Source: JAGVSR01 sp964589785
GTDB taxonomy: Bacteria > Pseudomonadota > Alphaproteobacteria > Rhizobiales > Hyphomicrobiaceae
Assembly: GCA_964589785.1 (NCBI GenBank)
Contig: CAZPUQ010000006.1
Location: 62,001 to 126,000 of the forward strand
DNA: 64,000 bases
Direction: 5' to 3'
Part shown: in pieces, positions 42,600 to 52,609 of the stretch
Layout: the number at the start of each line of letters is the position of its first letter
Position numbering within the stretch: the first letter of the stretch is position 1
Translations under genes and position numbers: made by a program
The notes under the pieces: generated by a model
What the model was told of the DNA's origin: nothing
Database searches by the model: none
Seen by the model: the letters and a program-made list of their open reading frames with translations, nothing else

Positions 42600-45500
42600 A
42601 TGCACCTGCTGGCAGTCGAAACAGGTTCGCTGGATGAGATCGACGGCGCGGTTGACTTAGGTCAGACGCCTGCCGATGTCGTCATCCTGTCGTTCAGCGA
42701 CAGCGATCTTTCGGCGCTGGCGGCGGTCTGGGGCGAGGCGCCGTCGCTCTATCCGACGCTGCGGCTGGCGAGCCTCAAGAAGCTGCGTCATCCGATGTCC
42801 GTCGACCTTTACATCGAGCGCGTCATCGCCGGGTCGCGCCTCGTGATCGTGCGCGGGCTCGGCGGCCTCGACTATTGGCGCTACGGCTTCGAGCAGATGG
42901 CCGCGGTGGCGCGCCGGCGGCAGATCCTCCTCGTCGCGCTGCCGGGGGACGACCAGCGCGACCCGCGGCTCGAAGCAATCTCGACCGTGTCCGGCGACGC
43001 GCGGATGGCATTCGAGCGCTATTTCCGCGCCGGCGGGCCGGCCAATGCCCGCAACCTGCTGCTCTATGCCGCCCGGCTGCTCGGCGCCGACCTAACGGCC
43101 GCCTCGCCGGCCGAGCTGCCTGCGGCGCTGGCGCTCGGCGCCAACGGCGACCCCGTGCCACTGGCGAACGTCGATGGTGCCGCGGGGCAGCCGGTCGCGC
43201 TCGTCGTCTTCTACCGCGCAAGTCTGCTGGCCGGCGACTACCGGCCCGTCACCGCGCTCGCGGAGGCACTGGCCTCGCGCGGGTTGGGCGCGATCGCCAT
43301 CGCGGTGACGAGCCTCAAGGATCGTGACGTCGTGCAGCCGGTCGCCGATCTCATCGGGCGCGTGCGCCCGGACATCGTGCTCAATGCGACGGCGTTCTCG
43401 GCGCTCCGGGCCGACGATACGACGGTGCTCGATGCCGCGGACTGTCCGGTGCTGCAGGTGGCACTCGCCGGTCATGGACGGCCGGTTTGGGAGGCGGCCT
43501 CGCGCGGGCTCTCGCCGAGCGATCTCGCCATGAACGTGGTGCTGCCCGAACTCGACGGGCGCGTGTTCACGCGCGCCATCTCGTTCAAGGCGGACCTCGT
43601 GGCCGAGCCGGGACTCGAGTACGCGCGCGCCGTGCACGCGCCGGAGGCCGGCCGGATCGCGTTCGTGGCGGACCTCGCGGCGGCGTGGGTCCGGCTGCGC
43701 CGCAAGCGGCGACCGGAGCGCAAGGTCGCGCTTTTGCTCTCGGACTATCCCAATCGCGCCGGGCGGACGGGCTATGCCTGCGGCCTCGACACGCCGGAGA
43801 GCGTGGCGGAGATCGTGCCGACGCTCGGTGCGGCCGGCTATGCCGTGGGTGCCGAGCCCGTCGCCTCCGGCGAGCTCATCGCGCGGCTCGCGGGCGAGCT
43901 GCCGTGGGACGTCATCGAGGTGCCGCTCGACTGGTACGCGCATCGCCTCGCCTGCCTGCCGCCGCAGGTCCGCGCGGCGCTTACCGAGGCATGGGGCGAT
44001 CCCGACGAGGATCCCGCTTGCCGCGGCGGCTTCCGCTTTGCGTGCGTCCGACGCGGCAACCTCGTCGTGGCGCTGCAGCCGGACCGCGGTTCGCGCGGCG
44101 ACCGCAAGGCCGACTATCACGATCTGCAGCTTCCGCCGCGGCACGCCTATGTGGCTCTCTATGCGTGGCTGCGCGAGGAGGAGCGCATCGACGCGCTTCT
44201 GCACCTGGGGACGCACGGCACGCTCGAATGGCTGCCGGGCAAGGCGCTCGCGCTATCCGAGGCGTGCTTCCCGGAGGCCGTGCTCGGGCCGGTCCCGGTC
44301 GTCTACCCCTTCATCGTCAACAACCCCGGCGAGGCCGTGCAGGCCAAGCGGCGCATCTCCGCCGTCACCATCGGCCACATGACGCCGCCGCTCTGCGAGG
44401 CGGGCCTCGAGGGTCCGCTCGGCGAGCTTGAGGGTTTGATCGAGGAGTATGCCGAGGCCGACGGAGTCGACCGGCGGCGCATCGCGATCCTCGAGCGGGA
44501 GATCCTGGACCGGGCCTGGCGCTCGGGCCTCGCCAGCGATTGCGGCCTCACGAAGGAGGACGCGCCGCGCGATGCCATCGCCAAGCTCGACGCGCAGCTT
44601 TGCGATATCAAGGACCTCGCGATCCGCGATCACCTGCATGTCTTCGGCCGCGCGCCATCGGCGGAGTCCTGTGCCGCGCTGGCGGCGGCCATCGTGCGGG
44701 CCTCGCCCGGCGGCGACATCACCGCGATGGAGGCGGCCATCGCCGATTGCGCGCGCCATGAATGCGCGGCGCTCATCGCCGCGCTCGACGGCCGGCGAGT
44801 CGCGCCCGGTCCCTCGGGAGCGCCGACGCGGGGACGGCGGGACGTTCTGCCGACGGGACGCAACCTCACGACCATCGATCCGCGCGCGGTGCCGACGCGG
44901 ACGGCGGCCATCGTCGGCTGGCGCGCGGCCGACGAGGTCGTGCGCCGCTATCTCCAGGACCATGGCGACCATCCGCGCGCGCTGATGCTCGACCTCTGGG
45001 CGTCGGCCTCGCTGCGGACCGGCGGCGACGACCTCGCGCAGGCGCTCGCCTTCCTGGGCGTGCGGCCGAAATGGGACGACGGATCGAACCGCGTCGTCGG
45101 CATCGAGGTGCTGCCGATCGCCCGGCTCGAGCGCCCGCGCATCGATGTCACGCTGCGCATCTCCGGCTCCTTCCGCGACATCTTCCCGGCGCAGATCGCG
45201 CTCTTCGATCTCGCGGTCCGCCGCGTTGCCGAGCGCGACGAGCCCGACGACTGGAATCCGCTCGCAGCGGCGCGGCGCCAGGGCGCGAGCCTCGCGCGCG
45301 TGTTCGGCGGCGAGCCCGGCACGTACGGCGCCGGCGCGGCCTCGGCGGCACTCGACGGGATCTGGGGGACGCGCGGCGATCTCGCCGCTGCCTACCTCGA
45401 AGCGTCCTCCCATGCCTATGGGACCGACAGCGCGGAGCGGCCGGCGCCTCGGGAGTTTGCCGACCGCGTCGCGGCTGCCGATGCGCTGGTGCATCCGCAG

Positions 45501-46043
45501 GACGACCGCGAGCGCGACCTCCTCGACGGCGACGGCGTTGCCGATTTCGCCGGCGGCTTCGCGGCTGCTGCGGCGGAGTTTGGGCGTTCGCCGTCGCTCT
45601 ATCATCTCGACACGAGCCGCCCGGAGGCGCCCCGCACCCGGACCGTCGCGGAGGAGATCGTCCGCATCGTGCGCGGGCGGCTCGCCAACCCGCGCTGGCT
45701 CTCGGGCATGGCCGGGCACGGCCATCGCGGCGTCGCGGAGATCGCCCAGGGTGTCGATGCCCTCTACGCCTTTGCCGCCACGGCCGGTGCCGTCGGGGAT
45801 CAGCTGTTCGATGCCGTCCACGATGCCGTCATCGCCGACGAGGCGCGTCTCAAGGAGCTTCTCGACCTCAATGCGCCCGCCATGCGCGCCATCGCAGCGC
45901 GTCTCCAGGACGCCATCGACCGGCGTCTGTGGACGCCGCGCCGCAACGCCGTGCATGCCGAGCTTCAGCGCGTGCTTATGGGCCCGGAGCCGGCACGGCC
46001 GGTCAATCCCAAAAGGCCGGCCGGGGCGGAGACAGTGCCATGA
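42600..46043 (+). CDS. cobN: Cobaltochelatase subunit CobN
   Basis: The 1147-residue protein is the large tetrapyrrole-binding subunit that inserts cobalt into hydrogenobyrinic acid a,c-diamide, together with CobS and CobT (not in this window). Recognisable blocks are SDYPNRAGRTGYACGLDTPESV, LHLGTHGTLEWLPGKALALSE, YPFIVNNPGEAVQAKRR and SGSFRDIFPAQIALFDLAVRR. It is somewhat shorter than the classic CobN. The stop overlaps cobG by four bases. Confidence 0.97.
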   Translation: MHLLAVETGSLDEIDGAVDLGQTPADVVILSFSDSDLSALAAVWGEAPSLYPTLRLASLKKLRHPMSVDLYIERVIAGSRLVIVRGLGGLDYWRYGFEQMAAVARRRQILLVALPGDDQRDPRLEAISTVSGDARMAFERYFRAGGPANARNLLLYAARLLGADLTAASPAELPAALALGANGDPVPLANVDGAAGQPVALVVFYRASLLAGDYRPVTALAEALASRGLGAIAIAVTSLKDRDVVQPVADLIGRVRPDIVLNATAFSALRADDTTVLDAADCPVLQVALAGHGRPVWEAASRGLSPSDLAMNVVLPELDGRVFTRAISFKADLVAEPGLEYARAVHAPEAGRIAFVADLAAAWVRLRRKRRPERKVALLLSDYPNRAGRTGYACGLDTPESVAEIVPTLGAAGYAVGAEPVASGELIARLAGELPWDVIEVPLDWYAHRLACLPPQVRAALTEAWGDPDEDPACRGGFRFACVRRGNLVVALQPDRGSRGDRKADYHDLQLPPRHAYVALYAWLREEERIDALLHLGTHGTLEWLPGKALALSEACFPEAVLGPVPVVYPFIVNNPGEAVQAKRRISAVTIGHMTPPLCEAGLEGPLGELEGLIEEYAEADGVDRRRIAILEREILDRAWRSGLASDCGLTKEDAPRDAIAKLDAQLCDIKDLAIRDHLHVFGRAPSAESCAALAAAIVRASPGGDITAMEAAIADCARHECAALIAALDGRRVAPGPSGAPTRGRRDVLPTGRNLTTIDPRAVPTRTAAIVGWRAADEVVRRYLQDHGDHPRALMLDLWASASLRTGGDDLAQALAFLGVRPKWDDGSNRVVGIEVLPIARLERPRIDVTLRISGSFRDIFPAQIALFDLAVRRVAERDEPDDWNPLAAARRQGASLARVFGGEPGTYGAGAASAALDGIWGTRGDLAAAYLEASSHAYGTDSAERPAPREFADRVAAADALVHPQDDRERDLLDGDGVADFAGGFAAAAAEFGRSPSLYHLDTSRPEAPRTRTVAEEIVRIVRGRLANPRWLSGMAGHGHRGVAEIAQGVDALYAFAATAGAVGDQLFDAVHDAVIADEARLKELLDLNAPAMRAIAARLQDAIDRRLWTPRRNAVHAELQRVLMGPEPARPVNPKRPAGAETVP

Positions 46044-47338
46044 GCGCGATGCCAGCCATGGCCGAGCCGCCAACGGTCAAGGGATGGTGCCCCGGCGCGC
46101 TCCGCCCGATGCAGACCGGCGACGGCCTGATCGTGCGCGTGCGGCCGCGCTGCGGGGCGCTGAGCGTGCCGCAGATCGAGGCCGTCTGCGCGATTGCGCA
46201 ACGGTACGGGAACGGGCTTATCGATCTCACGCGCCGCGCCAACCTGCAGATCCGCGGGGTCGAGGCGCGGGATCTTCCATCGATGTGGGACACGTTGTCC
46301 GAATGCGGCCTGATCGACGCCCATGCCGACGCGGAGGCCGTGCGCAACGTCATGGTCGGACCGCTCGCCGGTCTCGATCCGACGGAGCTCCATGACGTCC
46401 GGCCGCTTGCAGCCGCGCTCGAGGCGGCGTTGGCCGGGACGCCCAAGCTCTGGTCGTTGCCGGCGAAGTTCGGTTTCGTCGTCGATGGCGGCGGGCTGCT
46501 GCCGCTCGACGAGGAACACGCCGATATTCGACTGAAGGCCGTCGCGGCGGACGGCGGCATCAAGATCGCGCTCGACATCGGGCGGACGTCCGGATGGGAA
46601 ACCCTGCGCCTCGTCGCGCCCGCGCAATCGCCGGCGGCGGCGGTTCGTCTGGCGCTGGCCTTCGTTGCGGCCGTGAAGCCTCACCCGCGGGCCAGGATGC
46701 GCGACCTCGATGCGGCCGCCGTCGCCGCCTTGGACGCGGCTTTGGACGATTGCGGAGAGCCGGGCGGCCCCGCGGCATCGGCGCCCACGTCCGCCGGCAC
46801 GCGGGTGGGACTCCTCGCGGCCCGCGGCGAAGCCTTCGCTGTAGGCCTTGGCGCGCCCTTCGGCCGGATCGCGGCGCCTACTCTTGCGCGGATCGCGGAG
46901 GTAGGGACCGATCTGGGTCTCGCCCCGTTCCGCCTGTCGCCCTGGCGCGTTCTTTACGCGCCCGTCGGCGACGCCGGGCAAGCAGACCGTCTTCTGCTTG
47001 CCGCCGCGCGAGCCGGTGCGTTCGTGACAGCGCCGGGCGATCCGCTGATGGCGATCGATGCCTGTCCAGGCGCGCCCGCCTGCCGCTCGGCCAACGCGGA
47101 TACGCGCGACGCCGCGCTGCGCGTCGCCGACATGCTGCCGCTGCCCGGTATCGGGTCCGTGCACATCTCCGGATGTGCCAAAGGCTGTGCGCGGTCGCAC
47201 GCAGCCGATCTGGTGCTCGTTGCCGGCACGGGCGGCTTCGGCATCGTCCGCAACGGCACGGCTGCGGCTGCGCCCGACGCGTTCGTCGAGACGTCGGCGC
47301 TTTGCGATCTTCCCGCCGTTCTCCTCGCCAGGGCCTGA
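46040..47338 (+). CDS. cobG: Precorrin-3B synthase CobG
   Basis: The 432-residue protein belongs to the sulfite/nitrite reductase-like family. It has LIDLTRRANLQIRGV and the C-terminal Fe-S/haem region DACPGAPACRSANADTRD with HISGCAKGCARSHAAD, giving the four cysteines for a [4Fe-4S] cluster. CobG uses O2 to oxidise precorrin-3A, which marks the aerobic pathway. The start overlaps the cobN stop (ATGA). Confidence 0.96.
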   Translation: MSAMPAMAEPPTVKGWCPGALRPMQTGDGLIVRVRPRCGALSVPQIEAVCAIAQRYGNGLIDLTRRANLQIRGVEARDLPSMWDTLSECGLIDAHADAEAVRNVMVGPLAGLDPTELHDVRPLAAALEAALAGTPKLWSLPAKFGFVVDGGGLLPLDEEHADIRLKAVAADGGIKIALDIGRTSGWETLRLVAPAQSPAAAVRLALAFVAAVKPHPRARMRDLDAAAVAALDAALDDCGEPGGPAASAPTSAGTRVGLLAARGEAFAVGLGAPFGRIAAPTLARIAEVGTDLGLAPFRLSPWRVLYAPVGDAGQADRLLLAAARAGAFVTAPGDPLMAIDACPGAPACRSANADTRDAALRVADMLPLPGIGSVHISGCAKGCARSHAADLVLVAGTGGFGIVRNGTAAAAPDAFVETSALCDLPAVLLARA

Positions 47339-47342
47339 CACC

Positions 47343-47975
47343 ATGCAGCGCGACCACTCCTATCTCCGCGACGGCCCGGAGATCTATCGCAACTCGTTCG
47401 CCATCATCCGCGCCGAGGCCGATCTTTCGCGCTTCACGGGTCATGCCGAGAAGGTCGCGGTGCGCATTATCCACGCCTCGGGCATGGTGGAGATCGCATC
47501 CGACATCGTCATGTCGGAGGACTTCGCCTCCGCGGCACGCGGTGCGCTGCTCGCCGGCGCTCCGATCCTCTGCGACGCCAACATGGTAGCCTACGGCGTC
47601 ACGCGGAGCCGACTGCCGGCCGGCAACGCGGTGATCTGCACCCTCGACGATCCGGCGGTGCCGGAACTCGCCCGCCGCACGGGGACGACGCGCTCGGCGG
47701 CGGCGCTGGAGCTGTGGCGTCCGCGGCTCGGGGGCGCCGTGGTCGCCATCGGGAATGCACCGACCGCGCTGTTCCGGCTCATCGAGATGCTGGATGAGGG
47801 CGCGCCGCGGCCTGCGGCCGTGATCGGGGTCCCGGTCGGTTTCGTGGGCGCGGCCGAATCCAAGGAGGCCTTGCGGGCCTCCGGCCTCTGCCCGTATCTG
47901 ATCGTCGCGGGCCGGAAAGGCGGCAGCGCCATGGCGGCCGCCGCGGTCAATGCGCTCGCAAGCGAGACCGAATGA
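47343..47975 (+). CDS. cobH: Precorrin-8X methylmutase CobH
   Basis: The 210-residue enzyme moves the C11 methyl to C12, giving hydrogenobyrinic acid. Family blocks are YRNSFAIIRAEADLSRF, VAVRIIHASGMVEIASDI (catalytic His in RIIHASG), ILCDANMVAYGVTR and VIGVPVGFVGAAESKEAL. It lies four bases after cobG and overlaps cobI by four bases. Confidence 0.97.
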   Translation: MQRDHSYLRDGPEIYRNSFAIIRAEADLSRFTGHAEKVAVRIIHASGMVEIASDIVMSEDFASAARGALLAGAPILCDANMVAYGVTRSRLPAGNAVICTLDDPAVPELARRTGTTRSAAALELWRPRLGGAVVAIGNAPTALFRLIEMLDEGAPRPAAVIGVPVGFVGAAESKEALRASGLCPYLIVAGRKGGSAMAAAAVNALASETE

Positions 47976-48730
47976 TCCTTCTGGACGACATCGCCGGAAC
48001 GGCCAAGGCCGGCACGCTCTACGGCATCGGCGTCGGTCCGGGAGACGCGCGCTATCTGACGCTGCGGGCGGCGGCGCTGGTGCGCTCGGTCGACGTGCTC
48101 GCCTATTTCGCCAAGACCGGCCGGCAGGGCAATGCGCGCAAGATCGTGGCGCCGATCGTTGCTGCCGACCGCCGCGAGCTGCGCTTCGAGTATCCGGTGA
48201 CCGACGAGATCCCGGCCGAGCATCCGGACTACCGCGCGCGGATCGCGCAGTTCTACCGCGAGGCGGCAGCCGCCATCGAGCAGGCGCTCAAGGACGGTTG
48301 CTCCGTCGGCCTTCTTGCGGAGGGTGACCCCTTCTTCTACGGCTCGTTCATGCACATGTGGCGCCGCCTCCACGCGATCGTCCCGGTCGAGGTGGTGCCC
48401 GGCGTGACCGGCATGTCCGGATGCTGGACGCGCGCGAACGCGCCCATCACCTGGGGCGACGACGTGCTGACCGTCGTGCCCGGGACGCTTGACGAAACGA
48501 GCCTCGCACAACGCCTCGCCGCGTCGGATGCAGCCGTGATCATGAAGATCGGACGCAACCTCGCCAAGGTGTGCCGCGCGGTGGCCGCAGCCGGTCTCAC
48601 GGAGCGTGCCATCTATGTCGAGCGCGGCACCATGTCGGAGGAGCGCATCCTGCCGCTCCGCGACTGCGACGGCATCGCCGGTACCTACTTCGCCATGGTG
48701 ATCATCCCCGGCCTGGGGCGGCGGCTATGA
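47972..48730 (+). CDS. cobI: Precorrin-2 C20-methyltransferase CobI
   Basis: The 252-residue SAM-dependent methyltransferase has the tetrapyrrole methylase motifs GTLYGIGVGPGDARYLTLRA, AEGDPFFYGSFMHMW and VVPGVTGMSGCWTRAN, and ends with YVERGTMSEERI. It methylates C20 of precorrin-2. The start overlaps cobH, and its stop overlaps cobJ (ATGA at both). Confidence 0.97.
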   Translation: MILLDDIAGTAKAGTLYGIGVGPGDARYLTLRAAALVRSVDVLAYFAKTGRQGNARKIVAPIVAADRRELRFEYPVTDEIPAEHPDYRARIAQFYREAAAAIEQALKDGCSVGLLAEGDPFFYGSFMHMWRRLHAIVPVEVVPGVTGMSGCWTRANAPITWGDDVLTVVPGTLDETSLAQRLAASDAAVIMKIGRNLAKVCRAVAAAGLTERAIYVERGTMSEERILPLRDCDGIAGTYFAMVIIPGLGRRL

Positions 48731-49491
48731 CGGGGAGGCTGACGGTGGTCGGGCTGGGCCCCGGCAGCGCGGAGCTGACCACGCCGGCCGTCAGCAAGGC
48801 GCTAGCGGACGCGACCGATCTCGTCGGCTACACGACCTATCTCGACCGCGTTCCGGCCGGTCCCGCAGGCCAACGCCGGCATGCCTCCGACAATCGGGTC
48901 GAGGTGGAGCGGGCGCGCCACGCGCTGGCGCTGGCCGCGGCGGGGAACACGGTCGCTGTCGTCTCGAGCGGCGATCCCGGCGTGTTCGCCATGGCATCGG
49001 CGCTGTTCGAGGCGGTGGAGACCGGCGATCCGATGTGGCGCGGACTCGATATCCGCATCGAGCCAGGCGTGACGGCGATGCTCGCGGCGGCGGCCCATGC
49101 CGGCGCACCGCTCGGCGGCGATTTCTGCGCCATCTCGCTGTCGGACAACCTCAAGGCCTGGACCACCATCGAGCGGCGCCTTGCGGCGGCGGCCGAGGGC
49201 GACTTCGTCATCGCGCTCTACAACCCTGCATCGGTTGCCCGCCCGGATCAGCTCGGTCGCGCGCTCGCGCTCCTGCGCCGTTACAAGTCGCCCGAGACGC
49301 TCGTCGCTTTTGTGAGGGCTGCCGGCACGCCGGAGGCGAAGCTTCGGGTGCAGCGGCTCGGAGAGGCCGATGCGGCAGGTGCCGACATGCGGACCCTCGT
49401 CCTCGTCGGGTCGAGCCGCACACGCGCGGTCGAGCGGCCCGGCGGCGTGCCGTGGATCTATACGCCGCGCTCCGAGCGAGACGTGGCATGA
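48727..49491 (+). CDS. cobJ: Precorrin-3B C17-methyltransferase CobJ
   Basis: The 254-residue methyltransferase has LTVVGLGPGSAELTTPAV, VVSSGDPGVFAMASALFE, EPGVTAMLAAAAHAGAPLGGDFCAISLSDNL and ALYNPASVARPDQL, all as in CobJ. It methylates C17 and drives ring contraction. The 3' end overlaps the convergent cobK by 34 bases. Confidence 0.96.
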   Translation: MTGRLTVVGLGPGSAELTTPAVSKALADATDLVGYTTYLDRVPAGPAGQRRHASDNRVEVERARHALALAAAGNTVAVVSSGDPGVFAMASALFEAVETGDPMWRGLDIRIEPGVTAMLAAAAHAGAPLGGDFCAISLSDNLKAWTTIERRLAAAAEGDFVIALYNPASVARPDQLGRALALLRRYKSPETLVAFVRAAGTPEAKLRVQRLGEADAAGADMRTLVLVGSSRTRAVERPGGVPWIYTPRSERDVA

Positions 49492-50225
49492 AGCCGCTCC
49501 AGCCAGGCGAGAGCGGCCCCGGCGCTCCCCACCACATGGCGCCCCGCCTTGTGCGGGCGCGCGATCATCACGACTGGAAGCCGCAGCCGCCGGGCAGCCT
49601 CGATCTTCGCATAGGTCGCCGCGCCGCCGGCGTTCTTGGCCACGACGATGTCGATGCGCTGGCCCGCGAGAAGGTCGATCTCGTCGTTGAGAGCGAAGGG
49701 GCCGCGTGCCGCTATGAGCGTCGTGTCGGGCGGCAGGTCGGCAGCGTCCGGCGGCTCGATGGACCGGACGACATAGGCATGATGCGGGGCGCGCCGGAAG
49801 GCGCCGACGCCCTGCCGGCCGACGCTGAGGAACACGCGCCGGGGCGCAAGGCCCAGGGCGTCGGCTGCTTCCGCCATGGAGGTCACATCGGACCACAAGT
49901 CCTCCGGCCCGGCGGACCACGGTGGCCTGACGAGCGTGCAGAGCGGGATGCGGAGCTGGTCGGTGGCGGCGGCGGCGCTTGCGGAGATGCGCGCCGCGAA
50001 GGGATGCGTCGCGTCGAGCACCGCGTCGATGCCGGTGTCTGTCAGCCACCGGGCAAGGCCCTCCGCACCTCCGAAGCCGCCGACGCGGGCCGCGATGCCG
50101 GCTTCGGTTCTGGGGTTCAATGTGCGTCCGGCCAGCGACAGCGTGACTTTAAACCTTGGATCGCCGGCAAGCCGGCGCGTCAGGTCCGACGCCTCGGTCG
50201 TGCCTCCGAGGATCAGGATGCGCAT
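49458..50225 (-). CDS. cobK: Precorrin-6A reductase CobK
   Basis: The 255-residue NADPH-dependent reductase starts MRILILGGTTEASDLTRRLAG and has VGGFGGAEGLARWL, DATHPFAARISASAA, VFLSVGRQGVGAF and VAKNAGGAATYAKIEAARRL. It reduces precorrin-6A before CobL acts. ATG 50225 is the family start; an ATG at 50240 would share the palindrome CCATGG with the cobL start. It is inverted within the plus-strand run and overlaps cobJ tail to tail. Confidence 0.95.
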   Translation of the reverse strand: MRILILGGTTEASDLTRRLAGDPRFKVTLSLAGRTLNPRTEAGIAARVGGFGGAEGLARWLTDTGIDAVLDATHPFAARISASAAAATDQLRIPLCTLVRPPWSAGPEDLWSDVTSMAEAADALGLAPRRVFLSVGRQGVGAFRRAPHHAYVVRSIEPPDAADLPPDTTLIAARGPFALNDEIDLLAGQRIDIVVAKNAGGAATYAKIEAARRLRLPVVMIARPHKAGRHVVGSAGAALAWLERLHATSRSERGV

Positions 50226-50238
50226 GGCGTGGTGTTCC

Positions 50239-51477
50239 ATGGGTGAGGAGACCGATCAGCGGCGAAACGGGCGCTGGCTGGCGCTGATCGGCATCGGCGA
50301 GGACGGCCTTGCCGGGCTTTCGGACGCGGCCAAGGCGCTCATCCGGGGAGCCGAGCTGGTCGTGGGCGGCAAACGTCACCTCCAGTTGGCGCAGGATGCG
50401 ATCGAGGGCACGTCGCTGACCTGGCCGAGCCCGATCCAAGAGGCCTTTCCCGAAATCGCGGCGCGGCGCGGGCGCCCGGTCGCCGTGCTGGCGAGCGGAG
50501 ACCCCTTCTTCTACGGCATCGGCAAGCAGCTCGTCGACATCGTTCCGGCGGCGGAGATCGTATGCCTGCCGCAGCCTTCGGCGTTCAGCCTGGCAGCGGC
50601 TCGGCTCGGCTGGGCCTTGCAGGATGCCGCGCTCGTCACGCTGCACGGCCGGCCGCTGGAGGCGATCGTTCGCCATCTCCAGCCGGGCGCGCGGATCCTC
50701 GCGCTGTCGTGGGATGGGGAGACGCCCGCGTGCCTCGCCCGGCTGCTTACGGCCCAAGGGCTCGGTGCGGCGAGGCTCACCGTGCTCGAGGCGCTGGGCG
50801 GCCCGCGAGAGCGCATCCGCACCTCGGCTGCGGCCGATTTCGCGCTCGCGGATGTCGACGGCCTCAACACCGTGGCCGTCGAGCTACCGCCCCAGGCGAC
50901 GACAACGATGTTGAGCCTTGCAACGGGCCTCGACGACGGCCTCTTCGAGAGCGACGGACAACTGACGAAACGCGAGATCCGCGCCGTGACGCTCTCGTCG
51001 CTCGCGCCGCAGGCGGGCGAGCTCCTGTGGGACTTGGGGCTCGGGGCCGGCTCCGTCGCCATCGAATGGCTGCTGCGCCATCCCGCGATGCAGGCGATCG
51101 GCGTGGAGGAACGGGAGGACCGCGCGCAACGGGCCGCGCGCAATGCGGCAGCGCTCGGTACGCCCGACCTTCGCATCGTTCTGGGCCGGGCGCCCAACGC
51201 GCTCGCGGGCCTGCCGGCGCCCGATGCGGTCTTCATCGGCGGCGGCATGGGGGACATGGGCGTGTTCGAGGCGGCGTGGGCGGCGCTGAGACCCGGGGGG
51301 CGGCTGGTGGCCAACGCCGTCGCGCTCAAGACGGAGCAGCGGTTGCTCGATCTTCATCGGACGCTCGGCGGCGACCTCTTGCGCCTTGCGGTGTCGCGCG
51401 CGAGCCCGCTTGGCAACGAGATGGTCTGGACGCCGGCGAGGCCGGTGATGCAATGGCGCGTGAGGAAGCCATGCTAG
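50239..51477 (+). CDS. cobL: Precorrin-6B C5,15-methyltransferase (decarboxylating) CobL
   Basis: The 412-residue bifunctional enzyme has an N-terminal tetrapyrrole methylase half (LALIGIGEDGLAGLSDAAKALI, LASGDPFFYGIGKQL, LPQPSAFSLAAARLGWALQD) and a C-terminal SAM-binding half (LLWDLGLGAGSVAIEWLLRH, AVFIGGGMGDMGVFEAAW). It methylates C5 and C15 and decarboxylates the acetate at C12. It starts 13 bases from cobK, head to head, and overlaps cobE by seven bases. Confidence 0.96.
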   Translation: MGEETDQRRNGRWLALIGIGEDGLAGLSDAAKALIRGAELVVGGKRHLQLAQDAIEGTSLTWPSPIQEAFPEIAARRGRPVAVLASGDPFFYGIGKQLVDIVPAAEIVCLPQPSAFSLAAARLGWALQDAALVTLHGRPLEAIVRHLQPGARILALSWDGETPACLARLLTAQGLGAARLTVLEALGGPRERIRTSAAADFALADVDGLNTVAVELPPQATTTMLSLATGLDDGLFESDGQLTKREIRAVTLSSLAPQAGELLWDLGLGAGSVAIEWLLRHPAMQAIGVEEREDRAQRAARNAAALGTPDLRIVLGRAPNALAGLPAPDAVFIGGGMGDMGVFEAAWAALRPGGRLVANAVALKTEQRLLDLHRTLGGDLLRLAVSRASPLGNEMVWTPARPVMQWRVRKPC

Positions 51478-51857
51478 CGTGCGGGATCGGATGTCGGCGC
51501 GGAACGCCGGCCGAGGACATCGAGGCGGCGATCCGCGCAGCCGAGGTCGAGTTCGGCTGCGCCGGCACCGTCGACGTCATCGCGACCGAGGCGTCCAAAG
51601 CGCACGAGCCGGGCCTGTGCGAGACGGCCCGCCGCCGCGGTGTCGCGCTCATCGCCTACAGCGCCGAGGAACTTCGCAGCGTCGCTGGCGCCGTGCTGAC
51701 GCTGTCCGCGGCTGCGCTCGTGCACAAGGACACGCCGTCGGTCGCCGAAGCCGCGGCGCTGCTCGCCGGCGGGGCGAACGCACGCCTGCTGGGGCCGCGG
51801 CGTGCCAGCTCCACGACGACATGCGCCTTGGCCGTCGGAGACGGGAGACTGCCATGA
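51471..51857 (+). CDS. cobE: CobE (CbiG C-terminal-type) cobalamin biosynthesis protein
   Basis: The 128-residue product matches the CobE/CbiG C-terminal domain: LACGIGCRRGTPAEDIEAAI, IATEASKAHEPGLCETARRRGVALIAYSAEEL, and HKDTPSVAEAAALLAGG. Its precise role in the aerobic pathway is not settled. GAGG before ATG 51471 favours this start over ATG 51453. The stop overlaps cobM (ATGA). Confidence 0.9.
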   Translation: MLACGIGCRRGTPAEDIEAAIRAAEVEFGCAGTVDVIATEASKAHEPGLCETARRRGVALIAYSAEELRSVAGAVLTLSAAALVHKDTPSVAEAAALLAGGANARLLGPRRASSTTTCALAVGDGRLP

Positions 51858-52609
51858 CGGTGCATTTCATTGGTGCGGGTCCCGGCGCCGCTGACCTCAT
51901 CACGGTGCGCGGGCGCGATCTCATCGCCACCTGCCCGGTGTGCCTCTATGCCGGCTCGCTCGTGCCGCGCGCGCTGCTCGACCATTGCCCCGAAGGGGCG
52001 CGCATCGTGGATACCGCTCCCCTGTCGCTCGACGAGATCATGGCCGAGATCACGGCGGCGGACGACGCCCGGCAGGATGTCGCGCGCCTGCATTCGGGCG
52101 ACCTCTCGATCTGGAGCGCGGTCGGCGAACAGATCCGGCGGCTCGAGGCGGTCGGCATTTCCTATACGATGACTCCGGGCGTGCCGGCGTTTGCGGCGGC
52201 TGCGGCCGCGCTCGGACAGGAACTGACGCTGCCGGAGGTCGCCCAGTCGCTCGTGCTCACGCGCACGCCGGGGCGCGCGTCGGCCATGCCGGCGGCGGAG
52301 ACGCTTGCCGCCTTCGCCGCCACCCGCACGACGCTTGCGATCCATCTGTCGATCCAGGGCATCGACCGCGTGGTGCAGGACCTGCTGCCGTTCTATGGCC
52401 GGGACTGCTCGGCCGTCGTCGTCGCCAGGGCGAGCTGGCCGGATCAGCAGATCGTGCGCGGCACGCTCGGCACCATCGCGGCGGCCGTTGCCGAGACCAA
52501 TATCGACCGCACCGCGCTGATCCTCGTCGGGCCGGCGCTCGGTTGCGGCGACTTCCGCGACAGCGCGCTCTACAGTGTCGATTATCAGCGCCGCTATCGG
52601 GGGCGATGA
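51854..52609 (+). CDS. cobM: Precorrin-4 C11-methyltransferase CobM
   Basis: The 251-residue methyltransferase has VHFIGAGPGAADLITVRG, CLYAGSLVPRALLDHCP, RLHSGDLSIWSAVGEQIRRL and MTPGVPAFAAAAAALGQELTLPEV, all diagnostic of CobM/CbiF. It methylates C11. Four-base overlaps couple it to cobE upstream and cobB downstream. Confidence 0.97.
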   Translation: MTVHFIGAGPGAADLITVRGRDLIATCPVCLYAGSLVPRALLDHCPEGARIVDTAPLSLDEIMAEITAADDARQDVARLHSGDLSIWSAVGEQIRRLEAVGISYTMTPGVPAFAAAAAALGQELTLPEVAQSLVLTRTPGRASAMPAAETLAAFAATRTTLAIHLSIQGIDRVVQDLLPFYGRDCSAVVVARASWPDQQIVRGTLGTIAAAVAETNIDRTALILVGPALGCGDFRDSALYSVDYQRRYRGR